Shown one piece after another: positions 15,620 to 23,234 of a stretch of DNA of 33,629 bases. Position 1 is the first letter of the stretch; every line of letters starts with the position of its first letter. The DNA is from an uncultured Bacilli bacterium. GTDB taxonomy: Bacteria > Bacillota_I > Bacilli_A > RF39 > UBA660. The DNA is taken from assembly GCA_947598395.1 (NCBI GenBank), contig CANQFG010000006.1:1-33629 (forward strand). Reading direction: 5' to 3'. The position numbers and the translations under genes are program-made. The notes below the pieces were generated by a model, which had not been told where the DNA came from, did no database searches, and was given only the letters and a program-made list of their open reading frames with translations.

Positions 15620-17083
15620 ATGAAGAAAGTGTTTTTAATCTTATTAATCATCTTCTCAATAAGTTCAGTAAGTGTTATAGCTTTAAGTTTATGTAATGCG
15701 AAAGACATCGAATATAATGCCAATGATAATAGTTGGGATGTCGATACAGTTGAAGATGCTCTAAATGATTTATACCAAAGCAATGGAAGTAATATTAATG
15801 ATTCATGTAATAATGTAGCAAAGCCAAAAATAGATGCAGAAGGTAAATTAATTCCCGTTATTTTATCGGATGATGGAAAGGCGACAGTCGTAAGTGAAAG
15901 TGATCCAAATTGGTATAACTATTGTGAAAAGAAATGGGCGAATGTCATAATCTTAAATGATGGAGTAGATAAACAAAAATATCAAGTTGGATATCAATTA
16001 ACCGAAGAAGATGAAGATGAAATAGAAAGTTATTTTGTCTGGATACCCAAGTATAAATATAAATTATGGAATGTTTATTCAAATGGAAAAGATGCAATTC
16101 AGCAAGTTCACTCGATAGATATTGTTTTTGATACAACCAATACAACCGATATTCCTGGAGAATCATGTGTGACTCCTATGGAAAGTGGAAAAATTGGAGA
16201 TTGTAATAATGAGGAATATATGACGCATCCGGCTTTTATATCATTTGGAGTCGATGGTTTCTGGGTTGGCAAATTTGAGACAGGGTATGATGGTACGACA
16301 AATAATTATAATGTTAAAGATGCCAGTAAGGTCATCATTAAGCCAAATGTCTTGTCTTGGCGCAATATAAATGTTAAAAACATGTTTGAAACAGCCTATG
16401 AATATGAACGAGATTTAGATTCGCATATGATGAAGAATACGGAATGGGGAGCAGTTGCCTATTTATCGCATTCAAAGTATGGAATAGATAGAGAAATAAA
16501 TCTTAACAATAATAATTTGTATAAAACAGGTTATTCTTCATCACCAACAGTGAATCAAAAATGGTATCAAGGTACATCAGGTGATGGTGGAATATATAAT
16601 CAACTGTGGAATACGGATGTTGGATATTTAGCTAGTACGACGGGAAATATCACGGGTGTCTATGATATGTCTGGTGGAGCATGGGAAAACATGGCAAGCT
16701 ATCGTTCAGGGACTTATTTAAATAGTGGTTTTAACAGTGAGACTTTTGAAAATGCCTATGATGATGCTTATTATGACTTATATAATTCTAATAGTACCCT
16801 TAATTCTTTTCAAAACATGATATTAGGTGATGCAACGGGGGAAATGGGACCTTTTAATTTATATGTCGTTGGAACTAGTGGTAATGATTATCATAATAGT
16901 TGGTATGGTGATCCTGCAAATTTTATTAATTCGCCTGGTTCATGGTTTGAACGAGGTGGCGATTGTACTGACGGTGTATTAACTGGCCAATTTCGCTTTC
17001 ATGCTGTAAATGGCGGGGCTTCAAATCGTATGGGCTTCCGTCTTGTCCTTGTCGGAGAAAATAAGCATCCAACTAGTCCGTAA
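15620..17083 (+). CDS. Secreted FGE/C-type-lectin-like surface protein, full-length paralog
   Basis: The track start at GTG 15551 would run through the terminator and the G tract. AGGAG (15605-15609) favours ATG 15620 (10 nt) or 15614 (4 nt). The ~487-residue protein begins 'MKKVFLILLIIFSISS', a signal peptide or N-terminal anchor; no canonical lipobox is present ('LSLC'). A 'DTVEDALNDLY' segment follows, then a unique middle part and an FGE-like fold with 'STTGNITGVYDMSGGAWE'. It ends 'WFERGGDCTDGVLTGQFRF ... GFRLVL', the arrangement of DGR variable regions. Differences from the paralog at 1-1356 cluster in this last part. It is probably a surface binding protein; the ligand is unknown. Confidence 0.75.
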   Translation: MKKVFLILLIIFSISSVSVIALSLCNAKDIEYNANDNSWDVDTVEDALNDLYQSNGSNINDSCNNVAKPKIDAEGKLIPVILSDDGKATVVSESDPNWYNYCEKKWANVIILNDGVDKQKYQVGYQLTEEDEDEIESYFVWIPKYKYKLWNVYSNGKDAIQQVHSIDIVFDTTNTTDIPGESCVTPMESGKIGDCNNEEYMTHPAFISFGVDGFWVGKFETGYDGTTNNYNVKDASKVIIKPNVLSWRNINVKNMFETAYEYERDLDSHMMKNTEWGAVAYLSHSKYGIDREINLNNNNLYKTGYSSSPTVNQKWYQGTSGDGGIYNQLWNTDVGYLASTTGNITGVYDMSGGAWENMASYRSGTYLNSGFNSETFENAYDDAYYDLYNSNSTLNSFQNMILGDATGEMGPFNLYVVGTSGNDYHNSWYGDPANFINSPGSWFERGGDCTDGVLTGQFRFHAVNGGASNRMGFRLVLVGENKHPTSP

Positions 17084-17108
17084 TTAATCATAATAGTAAA
17101 ATAGTTTC

Positions 17109-17157
17109 ATTTCGCAAAAAGCAAAAAAATTGACTTTTGCGAAATAGATAGTATAAT
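17109..17157 (+). promoter_or_regulatory. Promoter and overlapping 11-bp inverted repeat before the ATPase gene
   Basis: TTGACT (17130-17135), a 16-bp spacer and TATAAT (17152-17157) form a good promoter. A perfect inverted repeat, ATTTCGCAAAA (17109-17119) and TTTTGCGAAAT (17135-17145), flanks the -35; its right arm fills most of the spacer. This is a plausible operator for a dimeric repressor. No regulator gene is adjacent, so the binding protein is unknown. Confidence 0.65.
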
Positions 17158-17182
17158 CTTAATTGAGGAGGCTATCTATATT

Positions 17183-18379
17183 ATGAAAATAATTGAAAGA
17201 AAATATTTAAAAGATATCATTGATGTTATGGGAACCCCTGATATAAAAGTGATTACCGGTGTTAGACGTAGTGGAAAGTCTGAATTACTTAATATGTTTA
17301 TTGATTATGTTAAAGAAAATGATCGTAAAGCCAATATTATTTATATTGATTATAATCTCGATAAATTTGACTATTTAAAAGATTATAAAGAATTAATTAA
17401 ATATGTATCTGAAAGATATGATTCTAAAAAGAATAACTTTATTATGATTGATGAAGTTCAAATGTGCAATGATTTTGAGAAAGCAATAAATAATTTTCAT
17501 GCTGAAAATAAGTATGACATTTATATAACGGGATCTAATGCTTTCCTTTTATCGAGTGATTTAGCAACATTATTTACTGGTAGAACATATAGTATAGAAG
17601 TTTATCCTTTTTCGTATAAAGAATTTTTGGAATATTATGATTTGACAAATAATTATGAAAATTTTGATAGATATGTTTTAGAAGGAGGATATGCTGGATC
17701 ATATTTATATAAAGATTTAGATAAAAAATATAATTATATATCTGATGTATATAAGACGATGATTGTAAGAGATATTGTTCAAAGAAATAAAATTCAAAAT
17801 GTATCTTTATTAGATAGTATAAGTGATTTTTTAATAGATAATATAGCAAGAATTACATCGTATAGAAATATTACTGATACATTAAATTATAATAAACTAA
17901 ATACTAATGATAAGACAGTTGGGGCATATATTAAATATCTATGTGAGGCTTTTGCTTTTTATAAAGTTAGAAGATATGATATTCAAGGTAAAAGATATTT
18001 ATCTTCTCAAGACAAATATTACTTATCAGATCATGCTGTAAAATATGCTATTCAAGGTACAAAGAATATGAATTATGGCAATATCTATGAAAATATTATT
18101 GCTATGGAATTAATTCGTAGAGGTTATGAAATATATGTTGGTATTTTATATGAAAAAGAAATAGATTTTGTTGCTATGAAAAGAGATGAAAAAATTTATA
18201 TTCAAGTAGCTGATGATATTGGAAATGATTTTGAAAATAATACATTTAAACGTGAAGTAGATCCGTTATTAAAGATAAAAGATGCATATCCTAAAATGCT
18301 TATAGCAAGAACTAGACACGATAATTATCAATATGAAGGTATCCAAATAATTGATATAGCAAATTGGTTAGCTGAATAA
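17183..18379 (+). CDS. AAA_14 / DUF4143-type ATPase
   Basis: The 398-residue protein has a Walker A 'GVRRSGKS' near residue 27, a Walker B 'FIMIDEVQ' and a sensor segment 'DIYITGSNAFLLSSDLATLFTGR', then 'PFSYKEFLEYYDL', the usual layout of the AAA_14 family. The C-terminal DUF4143-like half carries 'EKEIDFVAMKRDEKIYIQV', which resembles a PD-(D/E)xK nuclease-like core. The biochemical role of the family is not established. Codon use is very AT-rich (about 22-27% GC in sampled blocks), suggesting later acquisition. It has its own promoter, and GAGGAGG at 17165-17171 serves ATG 17183. Confidence 0.8.
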   Translation: MKIIERKYLKDIIDVMGTPDIKVITGVRRSGKSELLNMFIDYVKENDRKANIIYIDYNLDKFDYLKDYKELIKYVSERYDSKKNNFIMIDEVQMCNDFEKAINNFHAENKYDIYITGSNAFLLSSDLATLFTGRTYSIEVYPFSYKEFLEYYDLTNNYENFDRYVLEGGYAGSYLYKDLDKKYNYISDVYKTMIVRDIVQRNKIQNVSLLDSISDFLIDNIARITSYRNITDTLNYNKLNTNDKTVGAYIKYLCEAFAFYKVRRYDIQGKRYLSSQDKYYLSDHAVKYAIQGTKNMNYGNIYENIIAMELIRRGYEIYVGILYEKEIDFVAMKRDEKIYIQVADDIGNDFENNTFKREVDPLLKIKDAYPKMLIARTRHDNYQYEGIQIIDIANWLAE

Positions 18380-18383
18380 TATA

Positions 18384-18416
18384 GAAAATATATTCGATAA
18401 GAGTATATTTTTTTAT
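18384..18416 (+). terminator. Weak AT-only terminator after the ATPase gene
   Basis: AAATATA can pair with TATATTT around 'TTCGATAAGAG', followed by a T run. The stem is AT-only, so termination is probably partial. Confidence 0.45.
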
Positions 18417-18426
18417 TTTGAAAAAA

Positions 18427-18480
18427 TGCAACTGGGGGGGGGTGCAATACAATAAGAATAATGGAAAATAGTGACAAAAA
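18427..18480 (+). repeat. Second G9 promoter-like element (copy B)
   Basis: It aligns without gaps to 15562-15615. The 24-bp core (18431-18454) is identical, including exactly nine G and TACAAT; overall 44 of 53 compared bases match. The base matching ATG 15596 is also an ATG (18461), but the aligned AGGAG is AGTGA and the small frame stops after about 16 codons. It is either an extra upstream promoter for the next gene or the remnant of a duplicated surface-gene 5' end. Confidence 0.8.
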
Positions 18481-18505
18481 CAAACAACATATGACAATAT
18501 ATGTA

Positions 18506-18534
18506 TTGTAAATAAAAATTAATTAAATTATAAT
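18506..18534 (+). promoter_or_regulatory. Promoter of the beta-helix surface gene
   Basis: TTGTAA (18506-18511), a 17-bp spacer and TATAAT (18529-18534). This is a conventional promoter, about 60 bases before the gene, independent of the G9 element upstream. Confidence 0.65.
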
Positions 18535-18598
18535 AATAAATAGAATAATATGTTCTAAACTTTCGGGTAAGATAAATAATAAAGGGAGCATTTTTTAA

Positions 18599-20794
18599 AT
18601 GAAAAGAAAAGGAATAATCATAGCTTTAACATTGATGAGTATTGGCTTTGCCTTAGTAACAGCAACTCTAACAATTAATGGAGTAATAAATCTTGGATTT
18701 GATGCCGAAGACTTTGATGTCTATTTTTCGGATGCTTATTTAAATGAAGAGCAACATAAAGAATTTATAACTCAAGATGGCAAAAATATAACTTTTCAAA
18801 CAACTCTAAAAAGTATAAATGAACGTAGTATCTTAAAATATGAAGTTATGAATAATAGCAAACAATATGATGCCGAAGTAACAATAAGCTGTACTCCTGA
18901 AAATGATGAATTGTTAACTATAACAAATAATATAGATAGTACAACTATTACAGCTCAAAGTAAAAAAGAAGGAAACTTAACGATAACTTTAAAGAAAAGT
19001 GTTGTCGAGGATATCAGTAAAGATATAAATTGTCAATTAACTATCAATGCCATTGAGAGGACAAGTAAAGAAGAACAACAAGAGGCGAGTACATATAGTT
19101 TTGGTGGTATTTTAATGAATAGTGATGAAACGCCAATTGCCAATAGTAAGGTAATTGTCTATTCCAAAGTACCTCATGAAGTAACAACTGATGAAAATGG
19201 ATACTTATATGTCGAAGGATTAGATCGGGGAAGTCATGAGATATATTATGTAAATGGCGAGGTAGATGCTAGTGATAAAGAAGCCGTAAAAGAAGCAGCC
19301 TTAGCTAGCGGAAATATAACGACAAGTTATACTTCTACTGAAATAAAATTAAATAATGGATATGAGATAAAAGATGTAAGTGTTGGAAAAACCAGTGAAC
19401 TAATAATCGCTAGTTTAGAAACTGATGTGATAGATAAAAAGATAGTAAATGGTAATACTGTAACATTTCCAATAAGTGGGGAATATAGCAATATCTTATG
19501 TGAGAGTGAAGAATTGCCAATCGAAGTAAATGAAGAACAAGTAACGATAGATAATGTAAATAAAAGTACCAAATGTTACTTAAGTAATGATATCTATCAA
19601 ACAGCTAATAAATTAAAAGATGAATATGAACGTGGGTTTATAAAAGTACTTAAAAATATCAGTGGAACAAACGCTTTGCGTTTTCATAAAGAGACGACGA
19701 TGGATATCGATGGTCATGAAGTAAAAATTAATTATGCAGTAGACGCAGGCATTGCTTCATATGCCAATTTAACACTTAAGGATAGCAGAGGAACAGGTAA
19801 AATTATAAATGAAACGATGGATGCCATAGCTATAGGTTCTCCTAACATAACGATAAATACCAGTGTCAATATTGAAGCGGAAAGAAGTGCCTTAAGAATT
19901 TATACTGGTGGTATTAATAGTGTCATCAATGTCAATGGCGGTAATTTAAAGTGTACTAATGTAAAAAATGGAGAAGAAGGGTGTGTTTTTGCATCTAAAA
20001 CTAATGAAGAAATAATTTTAAATAATGTCTCCATTGATGCTCAAAATTATTTTGGCTCTGCGAATGGCGGTGGAAAAATAACTTTAAATTCGGGTACAAT
20101 CAAGTGTAATTATGGCATTTCCGTTGAAAAAAATAGTGTATTCAACATGAATGGGGGCAAAATCGAAGCTCAAGAAACGGCAATAAAAACATATGGAACG
20201 ACAACGATAACAAATGGAGAACTTTCGTCAATAAATAATTATACAATTGAGAATATTGGTACATTAAATCTAAATGGTCAAAATGCCACTTTTAGTGAAA
20301 ATGGTGAATATCAAAATGGCATTTATTTATATGGTGAAGGACCAAATCATGCAACTATTCATAGCCATGTTGGTAACGTGATAATTAATGGTGGAACGAT
20401 TATCCATGGCGATTCAAAAGCTTCAGAAGTTACTTGGCGACAACATTCTTTACGCTTAGATAAAGGTTCAGCAACTATCAATGGCGGATATTTTGAAAGT
20501 AAAGCTAAACTTGTAGAGGATGTAAAAAGTGGTAGTATCTATTTAAATGAACAAGTTGGTACGGTCAATATTAAAAATGTTGAAGTTAAGAATAAATTAT
20601 TTATCAATCATAATTCCGCAAATCAAACGGGTCCAATCGTAAATATATGTAGTGGTAATATTGACATTATTAGAATAACGCAGTATGCAAAGCTTATTTA
20701 TCGGCAAAATGATCTACAGCTTGGGCAAATAATATCTCATGATGGCACTGATTATCATAATGTTCTTATTTCAGATGACTTAACTTGTGAATAA
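18599..20794 (+). CDS. Large secreted beta-helix surface protein
   Basis: The 731-residue protein begins 'MKRKGIIIALTLMSIGFALV', an export signal, followed by a beta-rich N-terminal part. At about residues 164-222 a carboxypeptidase-regulatory-like or SpaA-like module is visible ('GGILMNSDETPIANSKVIVY', 'TTDENGYLYVEGLDRGSHEI'). From about residue 420 to 700, irregular repeats such as 'INVNGGNLKC', 'ITLNSGTIKC' and 'FNMNGGKIEA' indicate a right-handed parallel beta-helix of the pectate-lyase-like or adhesin class. No LPXTG sorting signal or C-terminal membrane helix is visible, so it may stay attached through its N-terminus or be released. GGGAG lies 10 nt before the ATG. Substrate and catalytic activity are unknown. 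Confidence 0.7.
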   Translation: MKRKGIIIALTLMSIGFALVTATLTINGVINLGFDAEDFDVYFSDAYLNEEQHKEFITQDGKNITFQTTLKSINERSILKYEVMNNSKQYDAEVTISCTPENDELLTITNNIDSTTITAQSKKEGNLTITLKKSVVEDISKDINCQLTINAIERTSKEEQQEASTYSFGGILMNSDETPIANSKVIVYSKVPHEVTTDENGYLYVEGLDRGSHEIYYVNGEVDASDKEAVKEAALASGNITTSYTSTEIKLNNGYEIKDVSVGKTSELIIASLETDVIDKKIVNGNTVTFPISGEYSNILCESEELPIEVNEEQVTIDNVNKSTKCYLSNDIYQTANKLKDEYERGFIKVLKNISGTNALRFHKETTMDIDGHEVKINYAVDAGIASYANLTLKDSRGTGKIINETMDAIAIGSPNITINTSVNIEAERSALRIYTGGINSVINVNGGNLKCTNVKNGEEGCVFASKTNEEIILNNVSIDAQNYFGSANGGGKITLNSGTIKCNYGISVEKNSVFNMNGGKIEAQETAIKTYGTTTITNGELSSINNYTIENIGTLNLNGQNATFSENGEYQNGIYLYGEGPNHATIHSHVGNVIINGGTIIHGDSKASEVTWRQHSLRLDKGSATINGGYFESKAKLVEDVKSGSIYLNEQVGTVNIKNVEVKNKLFINHNSANQTGPIVNICSGNIDIIRITQYAKLIYRQNDLQLGQIISHDGTDYHNVLISDDLTCE

Positions 20795-20865
20795 TAAACG
20801 TAAATAATAATGAATGACTAATTTTAATTTCCTTTACTATATAGTACAATATAATTGGTGATGAA

Positions 20866-21615
20866 ATGAAAAAGGTTGTATTGATAACGGGTGCTTATGG
20901 CGGAATTGGTTTAGGTATTTCGGAAGCCTTTTTAAAGAACGATTATAATTTAGTGGCTACGGGAAGAAGTGCTGATAAATTAGCCCACTTTAAAGAAGAA
21001 CTTGATAAAAAATATCATACGAATATATTGACTATTGTTGCAGATGGTGGAATTGAATCCGACGTTCGAAATGTTATTGAAAAAATTCAAAATGAATTTG
21101 GTCGCTTGGATTGTCTAATTAATAATGCTCAAACTTCGAAGTCGGGACTTATGTTAGTCGAACATACTAAAGAAGACTTTGATCTCGCCATCAATTCAGG
21201 ATTATATGCCACTTTCTTCTATATGAAATATGCCTATCCACTTTTAAAGGCTAGTCAAGGTTCGGTAATTAACTTTGCCAGTGGAGCCGGTCTTTTTGGT
21301 AAAGTTGCCCAATCGAGTTATGCCGCTAGTAAAGAAGGCATTCGTGGCCTTTCGCGGGTTGCGGCTACCGAATGGGGTCCCGATAATATACGCGTCAATG
21401 TCATATGTCCATTAGTAATGACTCCGAAACTTGCCACATGGAAGGAAGAATATCCCGATGCCTATGCTAAAACCATTAAAGATATCCCCTTGGGAAGATT
21501 TGCCGATCCCGAAGAGGATATCGGTGAACTGAGTCTCTTTTTAGCCAGTGATAAGGCCAAATATATAACCGGTGAGACGATTACTATGCAAGGTGGTTCG
21601 GGTTTACGTCCTTAA
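20866..21615 (+). CDS. Short-chain dehydrogenase/reductase family oxidoreductase
   Basis: The 249-residue classical SDR has the NAD(P) motif 'TGAYGGIG' at the N-terminus, 'NNAQ' at the strand-4 position (usually NNAG), a Ser in 'NFASGAGLFG', and catalytic Tyr-x3-Lys in 'SSYAASKEG'. The C-terminus 'YITGETITMQGGSG' is the usual tetramer-forming end. An Asn/Arg-rich turn after strand 2 ('TGRSADK') hints at NADPH, weakly. The substrate cannot be assigned. It stands alone, with a hairpin terminator at 21648 and the next gene's promoter overlapping its 3' flank. Confidence 0.9.
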   Translation: MKKVVLITGAYGGIGLGISEAFLKNDYNLVATGRSADKLAHFKEELDKKYHTNILTIVADGGIESDVRNVIEKIQNEFGRLDCLINNAQTSKSGLMLVEHTKEDFDLAINSGLYATFFYMKYAYPLLKASQGSVINFASGAGLFGKVAQSSYAASKEGIRGLSRVAATEWGPDNIRVNVICPLVMTPKLATWKEEYPDAYAKTIKDIPLGRFADPEEDIGELSLFLASDKAKYITGETITMQGGSGLRP

Positions 21616-21617
21616 AT

Positions 21618-21645
21618 TTGCATTTTTAGAAAAATGTAGTATAAT
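21618..21645 (+). promoter_or_regulatory. Promoter of the unknown two-gene operon
   Basis: TTGCAT (21618-21623), a 16-bp spacer and TATAAT (21640-21645), directly after the SDR stop codon. The predicted start is near 21652. Confidence 0.7.
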
Positions 21646-21647
21646 AT

Positions 21648-21674
21648 AACCCCAGTTAGAAAAGGGGTTTTTAT
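21648..21674 (+). terminator. Hairpin that is both SDR terminator and ribosome-site mask
   Basis: AACCCC (21648-21653) pairs with GGGGTT (21664-21669), followed by TTTTA. The right arm contains AAGGGG, the only ribosome binding site for ATG 21675. Transcripts starting at ~21652 lack most of the left arm and cannot form it. Confidence 0.55.
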
Positions 21675-23234
21675 ATGGCCATAAAAAGTATTAATGAATT
21701 ATTGAGTTTTGAAGATATCAAACGCATGGGACCACACTTTAATGATGATGTCCTCGTTCATGAAGAATTTCTTCGCAATTTCTTTGAAGAAAAATCTGAA
21801 TATCGTATTTTTATGAATAGTTATAAAAATGAACATCTTCGTCGTTTGGAAGCTAATTTTCCCGAATTAAAGGAATTAATTGAATTAATGAGTGAATATT
21901 TTCCTCAATTGGTAATTCGTAAGAAACAAAATGGTTTAGGTTTTGTCCCTCTATATGATGGTTCATTTATTGGAGCACTTGTCCTATACTTTAAATATTC
22001 TTATCCGCAATTATTTGATGATATTGATAAGGATGTCAAAGATCAAATGGAAGATGAAGTCGCTTTTTCCGATGATGATTTTAAGGATATCTTTAGAACT
22101 ATTTATCGAACATTAAATGATAAGAAGAGAAATCTTTATTGTTTTACATTCTCTCCGATTATAGGTACTAAAAATGCTGGTGTACCCCAATTGATGAGCA
22201 TCAATCATGATCGCGAAAATCAAGTCAATAAAGATGTCAAATATGCCTTATATATCTATAAAAATATCACTCGTATCTTTGAAATCTTTCAACATCCAGT
22301 AGAAATTCCGGAATTTGAATTGGTTAATTATGATCGTTTCCTTCTCTTAATGGTTGCTAAAGCTCTATATATGTTAGATGATTTAGCCAATAGTAATGAT
22401 ACGGAAAATGCCGAATATAACGAAGAGAAGATGGCTGCTTTAACCGAATTTGTCGAAAGATATCTCGTATTAACTGACTATATTGCTCGGGAAAATAATG
22501 GTGAATATCATTGTACTGTCAAAGTAATCGATACGGAATTTACTTATGAAGCTATTCGCAAAGATATTATGGAATGTCTAAATGATCCAAAAGTTATGAA
22601 ATATCGCACGAATATCGATATTGCCAAATTATTCCGTAAATATTTAATTGATGCTCGTAAAAAGAGCGATAAACAAAAAGTCGTTCAAGCCGTTCAAGTT
22701 GGTTGGGAAGTCTATAAAAAAGGTAAAGGCGAAAAATTGGGCATTAAGATTAATCGCCCACTTGTCGTCGATGAAGAACGCAGCCAAGCTCTAAGGGAAA
22801 AAGATGAACAATTATTGGAAGAAAAATTAGCTTTTTATCCGGAAACGGATTATATCTATCAATTAGATGGCCAAGATAGTTATCTCGATTATTATGGCTA
22901 TGTCTATCCCAATGGTCGCGTCGTCTTAGATAAATACTATCGTGCTTTAAAACATGGCTATGCTCCAGCTCGAGCTGAAGGTATTGTCGTCATGGATATT
23001 CATGATTTCTATGAGATGACCAAATATACCAAAGTTGAACTCATGGAACTCATCAGAGATAATGAAGCGGGAAGTGCGATTCGTAAAAACCATGCCGATG
23101 GCTGGCAAGATCGAATCAACACTTTAATTACCGAAGAACGCGATTATGACCTCGAACGCATCGATGCCGAAGTTCAAAAAATTGTCATCAATCAAGAAAA
23201 AAATAAGACGAAAAAGTTAGTTGAGGAACAATAA
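21675..23234 (+). CDS. Unrecognised cytosolic protein, 519 residues
   Basis: I do not recognise this protein. It has no signal peptide or membrane segment and is rich in charged residues and Tyr. An N-terminal part of about 140 residues holds helical segments ('LRRLEANFPELKELIELM'). A central part includes 'FTFSPIIGTKNAGVPQLMS' and 'INHDRENQVNKDVKYALYIY'. The final part has Tyr-rich 'YQLDGQDSYLDYYGYVYPNGR' and 'YYRALKHGYAPARAEG', then a long charged helix that may be a coiled coil. Codon use matches the core genome, suggesting a resident gene. Its stop overlaps the next start (TAATG), so the two are coupled. Confidence 0.75.
   Translation: MAIKSINELLSFEDIKRMGPHFNDDVLVHEEFLRNFFEEKSEYRIFMNSYKNEHLRRLEANFPELKELIELMSEYFPQLVIRKKQNGLGFVPLYDGSFIGALVLYFKYSYPQLFDDIDKDVKDQMEDEVAFSDDDFKDIFRTIYRTLNDKKRNLYCFTFSPIIGTKNAGVPQLMSINHDRENQVNKDVKYALYIYKNITRIFEIFQHPVEIPEFELVNYDRFLLLMVAKALYMLDDLANSNDTENAEYNEEKMAALTEFVERYLVLTDYIARENNGEYHCTVKVIDTEFTYEAIRKDIMECLNDPKVMKYRTNIDIAKLFRKYLIDARKKSDKQKVVQAVQVGWEVYKKGKGEKLGIKINRPLVVDEERSQALREKDEQLLEEKLAFYPETDYIYQLDGQDSYLDYYGYVYPNGRVVLDKYYRALKHGYAPARAEGIVVMDIHDFYEMTKYTKVELMELIRDNEAGSAIRKNHADGWQDRINTLITEERDYDLERIDAEVQKIVINQEKNKTKKLVEEQ

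Noticed and set aside
15620-15700. Lipoprotein signal in the surface protein ('LSLC')
   Set aside because: The residue before Cys is Leu rather than Gly/Ala/Ser, so it is not a canonical lipobox.
15499-15783. Minus-strand ORF of 94 aa across the G9 region
   Set aside because: It has no family features and runs antisense through two terminators and the signal-peptide coding region.
18418-18453. TTGAAA at 18418 as -35 for copy B TACAAT
   Set aside because: The spacer would be 24 bp, too long for a functional promoter.
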